Shown here: piece after piece, positions 8,599-15,904 of the stretch
Layout of the letters: the number at the start of each line of letters is the position of its first letter
Position numbering within the stretch: position 1 is the stretch's first letter
NCBI GenBank assembly: GCA_963705275.1
Contig: OY970063.1
Location: forward strand, 992,001-1,056,000
Reading direction: 5' to 3'
DNA: 64,000 nt
DNA from: Fen-1135 sp963705275
GTDB taxonomy: Bacteria > Desulfobacterota > Syntrophia > Syntrophales > UBA2185
Position numbers and translations under genes: made by a program
Notes under the pieces: model-generated
What the model saw: the letters and a program-made list of their open reading frames with translations, nothing else
Database searches by the model: none
Told to the model about the DNA's origin: nothing

Positions 8599-9057
8599 CT
8601 GTTTGACCGATTAATCAAGTTTCTTGCCACCGGTTTCGGCAGCGGGCTTGTCCCTTTCGCTCCGGGGACTGCCGGCACAATCGTCGGCATACCGATATAT
8701 CTGGCCTTTTCCCGGTTGTCCTGGATCCTATATTTTGTATTTGTAGTGGCCTTCACCACACTCGCATGTTATGTATCCAATAAAGCCGAGAGGATGTTCG
8801 GCGAAAAGGACACATCTCTTATTGTTATCGACGAGATGGTCGGTTTTCAATGGACGATGTTCCTCATTGCTCCCACAGTATTGCATGTGTCTATCGGATT
8901 TATCCTCTTCAGGTTATTCGATATTTTTAAGATATTTCCCGCAGGTTATTTTCACAGGAGACTCCCGGGCGGCTATGGAGTCGTAATAGATGATGTCGTC
9001 GCGGGCATGTACGCCAACATTGCTCTCCTGCTTACCATTAAATTCTGGGGCATATAA
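8599..9057 (+). CDS. pgpA: Phosphatidylglycerophosphatase A, probable CTG start
   Basis: Membrane enzyme that dephosphorylates phosphatidylglycerophosphate in phospholipid synthesis. Recognised by FLATGFGSGLVPFAPGTAGT, IVIDEMVGFQ, FRLFDIFKIFPAG and VVIDDVVAGMYAN, in the order and spacing of the PgpA family, with about four membrane helices. Homology extends upstream of the first in-frame ATG (8716) to LFDRLIKFLATG; the codon before FDRL is CTG at 8599, and AGAGG lies 7 bases before it, so CTG is the probable start (MFDRLIKF), giving 152 residues, the usual family length. The next gene is cinA, as in many deltaproteobacteria. Confidence 0.85.
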   Translation: MFDRLIKFLATGFGSGLVPFAPGTAGTIVGIPIYLAFSRLSWILYFVFVVAFTTLACYVSNKAERMFGEKDTSLIVIDEMVGFQWTMFLIAPTVLHVSIGFILFRLFDIFKIFPAGYFHRRLPGGYGVVIDDVVAGMYANIALLLTIKFWGI

Positions 9058-9102
9058 AACCTCACATAGTTTCCAAGTATATTATTTTAGAGATTTGTTC
9101 AT

Positions 9103-10350
9103 ATGAAAGTCGGCATATTGACCATTGGCAACGAATTGATCAGCGGAAAGACCCAGGATACCAATTCTTCCTTCATTGCCCGCCAGGTGCATGCGCAGGG
9201 GTGGCAAACATCGGTCATAATGTCCGTTCCCGATGATGCGGGTGCAATAAAGATAGGACTTAATCACATCATGTCCCTTTCCGATGCCGTGGTCGTCACC
9301 GGTGGACTCGGTCCTACGCTAGATGATATCACCACTTCCTCAATAGCCGGGGCATTTGGTCTGGGTATTTACACCGATCAGGCCGCCCTCAAACATATCC
9401 GGGACAGATTTGAAAAATTTCATCTCAAATGGACGGCGAACAATGAAAAGCAGGCGCATGTTCCGGAAGGGGCGGAGACAATAAAGAATCCCGTGGGAAT
9501 GGCCTGGGGATACTCTCTTAAGAAAGATGGGAAGGTAATAGCTGTCGTTCCCGGGGTGCCCTCGGAAGTGAAGAGGATGGTTCCTGACGGCATTATTCCT
9601 GTCTTGAGGAGGGAATTTAGAGACGCAGCAGGACATGTGGAAAGCAGGACCATCAAATTAACCGGCATCACTGAGGCCAATGTGGATCAGGTTCTCGCGG
9701 ATGTTGATTTCGGCAACATGGGCGTGAATATAGGTTTTTATCCGAATTTCCCCGAGATACAGATTGTCCTCACGGCGATAGCCGCAACTGAAAAAGATGC
9801 AAGAGAAAGAATCGCGGTTGCCGCCGAGTGCGTTTCAGAAAGGCTCGAGCAGTATATCTTCGCCTATGATCAGGATACCCTGGAAGGCATCGTTGCCGGG
9901 CTCCTGACGGATAAGAATCTGACCCTTGCTGTTGCCGAGTCATGCACGGGTGGTCTGGTCACTGATCGCCTCACGGATGTGCCCGGCAGTTCGGCCTTTC
10001 TTGAAAGAGGTGTTATTGCCTACAGCAATGAATGCAAGGCCGACATCCTGGGAGTGCCGCAGGACGTGCTAAGAGAATTTGGCGCTGTAAGCGAAAAGAC
10101 CGCCGTCTATATGGCAGAAGGCGTAAGGAAGCTTGGCAAATGCGATCTGGGGCTTTCTACAACGGGAATTGCCGGTCCCACAGGCGGAACGGCAGAGAAG
10201 CCGGTGGGAACTGTTTTTATCGCCCTTGCAGACGGGACGCGAACCTTTTGTCGTAATTACACCTTCCGCTGGGACCGCCGGCGAAACAAAACTATGATGT
10301 CCCAGGCGGCTCTCATGATGCTCAAGAGATATCTGACAGGCGAGACTTGA
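9103..10350 (+). CDS. cinA: CinA: MoCF-like domain plus NMN deamidase
   Basis: A 415-residue two-domain protein. Residues 1-170 form the molybdopterin-binding-like (MoCF) domain, with ILTIGNELISGKTQDTNS and VVVTGGLGPTLDD; residues 255-412 form the CinA C-terminal nicotinamide-nucleotide amidase domain with AESCTGGLV and STTGIAGPTGG. The protein recycles NMN to NaMN and, in its MoCF part, hydrolyses ADP-ribose in studied homologues. Length is normal. Its TGA overlaps the start region of thpR, so the two are probably translationally coupled; recA follows. Confidence 0.95.
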   Translation: MKVGILTIGNELISGKTQDTNSSFIARQVHAQGWQTSVIMSVPDDAGAIKIGLNHIMSLSDAVVVTGGLGPTLDDITTSSIAGAFGLGIYTDQAALKHIRDRFEKFHLKWTANNEKQAHVPEGAETIKNPVGMAWGYSLKKDGKVIAVVPGVPSEVKRMVPDGIIPVLRREFRDAAGHVESRTIKLTGITEANVDQVLADVDFGNMGVNIGFYPNFPEIQIVLTAIAATEKDARERIAVAAECVSERLEQYIFAYDQDTLEGIVAGLLTDKNLTLAVAESCTGGLVTDRLTDVPGSSAFLERGVIAYSNECKADILGVPQDVLREFGAVSEKTAVYMAEGVRKLGKCDLGLSTTGIAGPTGGTAEKPVGTVFIALADGTRTFCRNYTFRWDRRRNKTMMSQAALMMLKRYLTGET

Positions 10351-10934
10351 ACATGAATGATAAGAAATCGATACGGGCGTTCCTGGCTATCGACCCTCCC
10401 CAGGAGATATATAACGAGATTATCAAGATTCAGGAGCGCTTAAGAAAGACCTTACAGGGGGACATACGCTGGGTAAGACCGGAAGGCATCCATCTGACAT
10501 TGAAATTTTTTGGCTATATTTATGATTCAGATGTTGCAAATATTTCCAATGTGGTAAAAAATAGTGTGGCAAGCATGAAGGCGCTTTTGTTGAACGTGAG
10601 AAGCCTGGGAGCATTTCCGAGTGTTACCCGGCCCCGGGTTTTGTGGCTGGGAATAGATGGAGACACGGATGCAGTGATCAACCTCCAGATGGAAATAGAT
10701 GCGGCGCTTGAGGGTTACGGCTTTAAGAAAGAGGACCGGTCATTCAAGCCGCATCTTACCCTTGCTCGCGTTAAAGAACCCAAGGGATTGATTGGACTTG
10801 CGGAAACTGTCAAAAAAAATGAGGACTACGTTGCGGGGAGCTTTTCTGTCAATGGCCTCACGCTCTTTAAGAGCGATCTGAAGCCGACAGGGGCGATTTA
10901 CACGAAACTCTCCTACTTTCCTTTCCCCGAATGA
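10347..10934 (+). CDS. thpR: RNA 2',3'-cyclic phosphodiesterase (ThpR/LigT)
   Basis: A 195-residue member of the 2H phosphoesterase family, opening RNA 2',3'-cyclic phosphates to 2'-phosphates. The two signature histidine motifs are present, HLTLKFFG (about residue 50) and HLTLARVK (about residue 136), with RAFLAIDPP at the N-terminus. Start is either ATG 10347 or ATG 10353, both overlapping or abutting the cinA stop. It lies between cinA and recA, a conserved neighbourhood. Confidence 0.93.
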   Translation: MNMNDKKSIRAFLAIDPPQEIYNEIIKIQERLRKTLQGDIRWVRPEGIHLTLKFFGYIYDSDVANISNVVKNSVASMKALLLNVRSLGAFPSVTRPRVLWLGIDGDTDAVINLQMEIDAALEGYGFKKEDRSFKPHLTLARVKEPKGLIGLAETVKKNEDYVAGSFSVNGLTLFKSDLKPTGAIYTKLSYFPFPE

Positions 10935-10992
10935 ACAGGCGGCAATTGCAGATTGGTATTAGGATTTATTTTTATTTCTTATGGAGGTGATT

Positions 10993-11994
10993 ATGGGATC
11001 GGATATCGATAGGGAAAAGTCAGTCGAACTGGCTATCACGCAGATCGAGAGACAGTTTGGGAAAGGTTCCATCATGAGATTGGGGGGGAGTGAGCACGTA
11101 TCTGATATTGCCGTAATCCCTACAGGATCACTGAGCCTTGACCTGGCCCTCGGCGTCGGAGGAGTTCCCCGGGGAAGGGTTATAGAAATATACGGTCCCG
11201 AGGCGGGCGGCAAGACGACCCTGGCCCTCCATATCATCGCGGAAGCCCAGAAGAGAAATGGCCTCGCTGCCTTTATCGACGCAGAGCATGCCCTTGATGT
11301 GGCCTATGCGAGAAGGATCGGTGTGAATACGGACGATCTCCTCATTTCCCAGCCGGATACAGGCGAGCAGGCCCTTGAGATCGCAGAGACTCTGGTGAGA
11401 AGCGGGGCACTGGATGTCCTCGTAGTCGATTCCGTGGCTGCTTTAGTCCCCAAGGCGGAACTCGAGGGAGAGATGGGGGATGCCCAGATGGGGCTCCAGG
11501 CCCGGCTGATGTCGCAGGCGCTCCGCAAGCTCACGGGCAGTATCAGCAAATCCAAGACCACGGTGATCTTTATAAACCAGCTAAGAATGAAGATAGGCGT
11601 TTTTTTCGGCAGCCCGGAAACTACGACAGGCGGCAATGCCCTCAAATTCTATTCTTCCATGCGCCTCGACATCAGGAAGATGACATCCATCAAGATAGGG
11701 CAGGAGATCGTCGGATTCCGAACCAAGGTCAAGGTGGTCAAGAACAAGGTCGCGCCGCCTTTCCGGGAAACGGAATTCGATATCATCTTCGGAGAAGGCA
11801 TTTCGAGAGAGGGAGACATTCTCGATCTTGCCGTAGAAAATGGCATTATCGAAAAGAGCGGGGCCTGGTATTCCTATAAAGGCGAGAGAGTCGGCCAGGG
11901 CCGGGATAATTCACGCACCTTCCTCAAGGAGAACAAGGATCTTCTGAAGCAGCTCGAAGATGAAGTCCGGGAGAAGATAGGCCTCACGGGCTAA
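10993..11994 (+). CDS. recA: Recombinase A
   Basis: DNA-dependent ATPase for strand exchange and co-protease for LexA self-cleavage. The chosen start is ATG 10993, preceded by GGAGGT at 10983-10988; the ATG at 10981 overlaps that Shine-Dalgarno and is less likely. Features: QFGKGSIMRLG, Walker A GPEAGGKTT (family usually GPESSGKTT), Walker B VLVVDSVAAL, and FINQLRMKIG followed by TTGGNALKF. Length 333 residues, a little short at the acidic C-terminus. No copy of the TAGAAC-N4-GTTCTA box is seen in the 58 bases upstream, unlike lexA and dinB here. Confidence 0.97.
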   Translation: MGSDIDREKSVELAITQIERQFGKGSIMRLGGSEHVSDIAVIPTGSLSLDLALGVGGVPRGRVIEIYGPEAGGKTTLALHIIAEAQKRNGLAAFIDAEHALDVAYARRIGVNTDDLLISQPDTGEQALEIAETLVRSGALDVLVVDSVAALVPKAELEGEMGDAQMGLQARLMSQALRKLTGSISKSKTTVIFINQLRMKIGVFFGSPETTTGGNALKFYSSMRLDIRKMTSIKIGQEIVGFRTKVKVVKNKVAPPFRETEFDIIFGEGISREGDILDLAVENGIIEKSGAWYSYKGERVGQGRDNSRTFLKENKDLLKQLEDEVREKIGLTG

Positions 11995-12008
11995 GGGTCG
12001 GGGAAGGC

Positions 12009-12503
12009 ATGACGAAGGAAGCCCCCCCTCAGGAAAAGGCAAAGCAAAGGGCATTTCGCCTCCTTGCCATGCGGGCAAGGAGTGAAAAGGAATTGCGGGC
12101 AAAACTGAAGGAAAAGGGTTTCGACGAATCCGTAGTGGAGGATGTCACGGCAAGACTCCGGGAACTCAACTATCTCGATGATGAATCGTTCGCCCGGCAG
12201 TGGGCGCGCAATCTTGCGGTGAACAAGCTCTTCGGCAACAGAAGGATTGAAGCGAGTCTCATGGAAAAGGGGATTCCGCAGCCGCTGATAAGGCAGGTTC
12301 TGGCCGAGGTGCGCGAAGAACTGACGGAGCGGGAGGCCATAATTCTCTTAATCAGAAAAAAGGTGGACAACGGCGCCGGGAAGTTGGATGATAGAAAAAA
12401 AAGGAGATTGGCCCAGAGCCTGATGGGAAAGGGGTTTTCGCCAGGCCTGGTTTTTGACATATTGAATAGATTAAAGGAGGGTTTACCGGATGAAGGGGAG
12501 TGA
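12009..12503 (+). CDS. recX: Regulatory protein RecX
   Basis: A 164-residue modulator of RecA filaments. Shows the three-helix repeats of RecX: RAFRLLAMRARSEKELRAKL, YLDDESFARQWARNLAVNK and a third repeat ending in KGFSPGLVFDILNRL. It starts 14 bases after the recA stop and overlaps the alaS start by 14 bases, so recA-recX-alaS is probably one transcription unit, a common arrangement. Confidence 0.93.
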   Translation: MTKEAPPQEKAKQRAFRLLAMRARSEKELRAKLKEKGFDESVVEDVTARLRELNYLDDESFARQWARNLAVNKLFGNRRIEASLMEKGIPQPLIRQVLAEVREELTEREAIILLIRKKVDNGAGKLDDRKKRRLAQSLMGKGFSPGLVFDILNRLKEGLPDEGE

Positions 12504-15120
12504 AATCAGGGAGAAGTTCTTAAAATACTTTGAGGAGAACGGACATACTGTTGTTCCGAGTTCATCGCTTATCCCTAAAGATGATCCTACGCTCCTTTTT
12601 ACCAATTCAGGAATGGTACAGTTTAAAAACTGCTTTCTGGGTCTGGAGGACCGGGGTTACACGAGGGCGACAAGCTCCCAGAAGTGCGTCCGCGCCGGCG
12701 GAAAGCACAATGACCTGGAAAACGTCGGTCATACGGCCCGCCATCACACTTTTTTTGAGATGCTGGGGAATTTTTCCTTCGGCGACTATTTCAAGAAGGA
12801 ATCTATTTTCTGGGGATGGGATTTCCTCACGAAAAAGATGGGGCTTCCGAAGGAGAAGCTCTGGATCACCATTTACAAGGACGACGATGAGGCGTTTGAG
12901 ATCTGGAACAAGGACATGGGCGTTCCTGCCGAAAGAATTGTCCGCATGGGGATGGACAGCAACTTCTGGATGATGGGTGAAACCGGTCCGTGCGGCCCCT
13001 GCTCGGAAATAATTTATGACCAAGGCCCGGAAGTTGGTTGCGGCAGGAAGGAATGCAGCGTCCTGTGTGAATGCGATCGCCATCTTGAGATCTGGAACCA
13101 CGTATTCACGCAGTTCGATCGTGATAAAGATGGGAACTTCAATCCTCTGCCGAAACCGAATATCGATACAGGCATGGGACTTGAGCGCCTGGCAGCAGTC
13201 GTCCAGGGAGTAAAGAGCAATTACGACACGGATTTCTTCCAGACCATCATAAAGGCTGTGGAAAAAGTGAGCAGGAAGAAGTACGGATCAAGCGACGAGA
13301 CCGATATATCGACGAGGGTCATTGCCGACCACAGCCGGGCGGTGACCTTCCTGATAGGAGACGGCATCCTTCCCAGCAATGAGGGCAGAGGCTATGTCCT
13401 TCGCAGGATTCTGCGGAGGGCCGCCCGCCACGGCAAGCTCCTCGGCATAGACAAGCCGTTCTTGCACGATATCGCTTCCGTTGTCGTCGCTGAAATGAAG
13501 GATGTGTATACTGATCTGATTGATAAGGAAGCATACATAAAGAAAGTCATCTTCAACGAAGAGCAGCGATTCATAGAAACCCTCGACGCAGGCCTGAAGA
13601 TATTAAGTGATGAGATATCGACTCTTAAGAAAATGAAAATGTTCACCGTTCCCGGCGACGTGGTTTTCAAACTCTATGATACATTCGGCTTCCCAGTCGA
13701 CCTGACGGCGGATATCGTAAAGACAGACCGCCTCACCCTCGATATGGAAGGATTCGAAAAAGCCATGGAGGCCCAGCGGGAGAAGGCAAGAGAATCGTGG
13801 AAGGGAAGCGGCGAAAAAGCCATATCCGCAAGCTACCAGAAGCTTTCCCTTGCGGGGATCAAGACCCAATTTGTCGGCTACGAAGGCGTGACAGAGGCCC
13901 ATTCGAATATCCTGGCTATCCTGAAAAATGATGAACTTGTGGACAATCTCAAAGAAGGGGAGAAGGCGGAGATATTTACGGCGGAGAGCCCCTTCTACGG
14001 CGAGTCGGGTGGACAGATCGGCGATACGGGAATCATCGAAGGAGACGGATTTGTCTTTGAGGTATGGGATACGCAGCGTCCTCTCGAGGACCTCGTTACG
14101 CATATCGGAAAATTGAAGAAAGGCGAAATGAAGACTGGCAAGGACACCGTACTGAAGGTGGATACAGAGCTGAGGCGGGCCACGGAGGCACACCATTCCG
14201 GTACCCATGTCTTGAATGCCGCTTTGCACAGGGTCCTGGGCGATCATGTGAAACAGTCAGGCTCCCTCGTTAATCCGGAGAGACTCCGCTTCGACTACAC
14301 TCATTTTTCCAGGGTCGGTGAAGAAGAACTCGACAGAATCGAGTCCATTGCCAACGAGATCATCAGGAGCAACGTTCCCGTTCAGACGAATGTCCTTCCA
14401 CGCGAACAGGCAATGAAGACGGGGGCTCAGGCCGTGTTTGATGAAAAGTACGGGGAGGAGGTCCGGGTTGTCAAAATGGGTGATTATAGCATGGAGCTCT
14501 GCGGCGGCACCCATGTATCCAAGACGGGAGACATCGGGCTCCTCAAGGTCATCCATGAATCGGCCATAGCTGCCGGCGTACGGAGGATCGAGGCGGTGAC
14601 CGGAAGGGCGGCCCTGAAGTACGTGCATGATGTCGAAGGAGAGCTGAAGAAAACGGCGGCTATCCTGAAGGCCAATCCGCTGGAGCTCTCTGACAGAGTT
14701 GAGAAGGTCATCAGGCATCAGAAGGATATGGAAAAAGAGATCGAGGATCTGAAGGTTAAGCTTGCCGCAAAAGACGTGACAGATCTCGTAAAGAAGGTCA
14801 AGAAGGTAAAAGGGATAAGCGTACTCGCCGCTGTTGTGGATGCGACTGACGCGAAGACCATGCGCGACCTCGGCGACAGGCTCAAGGATAAGATCAAATC
14901 GGGAATCGTCCTCCTGGGAAGCAAGACAAGTGACAAGGCCATGCTTCTGTGTATGGTCACCAAGGACCTGACGGACCGGTACCATGCCGGGAATATCATC
15001 AAGGAGATAGCCCCCGTTATCGGTGGCAGCGGCGGCGGGAGGCCTGATATGGCGCAGGCCGGAGGGCCTAAGCCTGAGGATCTGAAGAAGGCCGTGGACA
15101 AGCTTGCCAAGATGATCTGA
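12490..15120 (+). CDS. alaS: Alanyl-tRNA synthetase
   Basis: An 876-residue class II synthetase charging tRNA-Ala, normal full length. The N-terminal catalytic domain starts REKFLKYFEENGHTVVPSSS and contains FTNSGMVQFK and RRAARHGKLLG. The editing domain carries HHSGTHVL and CGGTHVSKTGDIG zinc-binding motifs. The C-terminal domain has a coiled segment (about residues 720-770) and the glycine-rich GGSGGGRPDMAQAGG. ATG 12490 has AGGAGG 9 bases upstream inside recX. A strong terminator follows at 15298. Confidence 0.98.
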   Translation: MKGSEIREKFLKYFEENGHTVVPSSSLIPKDDPTLLFTNSGMVQFKNCFLGLEDRGYTRATSSQKCVRAGGKHNDLENVGHTARHHTFFEMLGNFSFGDYFKKESIFWGWDFLTKKMGLPKEKLWITIYKDDDEAFEIWNKDMGVPAERIVRMGMDSNFWMMGETGPCGPCSEIIYDQGPEVGCGRKECSVLCECDRHLEIWNHVFTQFDRDKDGNFNPLPKPNIDTGMGLERLAAVVQGVKSNYDTDFFQTIIKAVEKVSRKKYGSSDETDISTRVIADHSRAVTFLIGDGILPSNEGRGYVLRRILRRAARHGKLLGIDKPFLHDIASVVVAEMKDVYTDLIDKEAYIKKVIFNEEQRFIETLDAGLKILSDEISTLKKMKMFTVPGDVVFKLYDTFGFPVDLTADIVKTDRLTLDMEGFEKAMEAQREKARESWKGSGEKAISASYQKLSLAGIKTQFVGYEGVTEAHSNILAILKNDELVDNLKEGEKAEIFTAESPFYGESGGQIGDTGIIEGDGFVFEVWDTQRPLEDLVTHIGKLKKGEMKTGKDTVLKVDTELRRATEAHHSGTHVLNAALHRVLGDHVKQSGSLVNPERLRFDYTHFSRVGEEELDRIESIANEIIRSNVPVQTNVLPREQAMKTGAQAVFDEKYGEEVRVVKMGDYSMELCGGTHVSKTGDIGLLKVIHESAIAAGVRRIEAVTGRAALKYVHDVEGELKKTAAILKANPLELSDRVEKVIRHQKDMEKEIEDLKVKLAAKDVTDLVKKVKKVKGISVLAAVVDATDAKTMRDLGDRLKDKIKSGIVLLGSKTSDKAMLLCMVTKDLTDRYHAGNIIKEIAPVIGGSGGGRPDMAQAGGPKPEDLKKAVDKLAKMI

Positions 15121-15162
15121 CAGAGATACTAAAGCAGGTTCTTCTGCCGGCCATCCCTTCTC

Positions 15163-15290
15163 TGTCATTTCGAAGGAGCGCAGCGACTGAGAAATCCTGT
15201 CCGGGACGAGGCGAGACCCCCGTTAGACAAGATATCTCCCTTCGGTCGATATGACAAAAATTACAGAATGACGCTCATTTCGCGACTAGA
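15163..15290. repeat. Interspersed repeat-like element, CATTTCGAA/TCTCCCTTCGGTCGA type
   Basis: The segment holds TGTCATTTCGAAGGAGCGCAG, GAGAAATC and TCTCCCTTCGGTCGATATGAC. Its outer parts are rough inverted copies of each other (TGTCATTTCGA against TCGATATGACA). Intergenic elements of this kind are scattered in many environmental proteobacterial genomes. Only one copy is visible in this window, so repeat status rests on resemblance. Confidence 0.45.
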
Positions 15291-15297
15291 CACTACA

Positions 15298-15337
15298 AAC
15301 CCCCTTGCTCCCGTCATGAGGAGCAAGGGGGTTTTTC
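15298..15337 (+). terminator. Rho-independent terminator after alaS
   Basis: An 11-base perfect stem CCCCTTGCTCC / GGAGCAAGGGG with an 8-base loop, followed by GGTTTTT. Very stable. It closes the alaS transcript and could also serve the convergent lipoprotein gene from the other side, although the T run there is weak. Confidence 0.92.
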
Positions 15338-15363
15338 CTTCTCTACAAAAAATCAGACGGCAC

Positions 15364-15873
15364 TTATCTCATATGGAGGCGGCTTCCATCTTCGAACTGC
15401 AGCCACGTATTTATGTCCGGCGTATCGATTAGAACCGTCTTGTTATCCTTCATCCTGACAGAAGACTTAGTTGCAGCCTCGATAATGGAATACCAGACTC
15501 CGATCTGTTTGCCATTGTCGTCGAAAATCGCAAACCCGTGGAGCGGCGCTCTGAAATTAACAGTTGCCGACTTGAACTTCATGTTCGTGACTATCTCCTT
15601 GAGCTTTACTGGCGTCATATCAAGCTTCTTCCACAGGTCTGAGTCCAGCGTGTAGCTCTTATCCAATCCAATAACCGCACTTGGGTAGACCTCCGACCCA
15701 CTGTAAAAATAGTCATAATTGGGGTTGACCTGGAATCTGTCAAAGGCTTCCATCACCCGCCCGTCAGGCACTATACTGCCGTAATTCTTAGAACCCATAG
15801 TGGCACACCCCACACATGGAAGCAGGATCAAAATGCACAGTGCATAAAGGATTATTTTCAATCTTATTTGCAT
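15364..15873 (-). CDS. Lipoprotein of unknown function
   Basis: A 169-residue protein with a lipoprotein signal peptide: basic start, hydrophobic core and lipobox VGCAT with the Cys at about residue 23. The mature part has no motif I recognise; it contains two aromatic-rich stretches (NYDYFYSG and IGVWYSIIE). Located between the alaS terminator and the UPF0182 gene on the same strand with a 32-base gap, so probably co-transcribed with the latter. Reminiscent of small deltaproteobacterial lipoproteins without known roles. Confidence 0.75.
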   Translation of the reverse strand: MQIRLKIILYALCILILLPCVGCATMGSKNYGSIVPDGRVMEAFDRFQVNPNYDYFYSGSEVYPSAVIGLDKSYTLDSDLWKKLDMTPVKLKEIVTNMKFKSATVNFRAPLHGFAIFDDNGKQIGVWYSIIEAATKSSVRMKDNKTVLIDTPDINTWLQFEDGSRLHMR

Positions 15874-15904
15874 CGCTCCACCTCCCTTCTGAAATTATAT
15901 CTTA

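Noticed and set aside
14257..15168. 303-codon frame on the minus strand
   Set aside because: Antisense to alaS, no start signal and no known motif.
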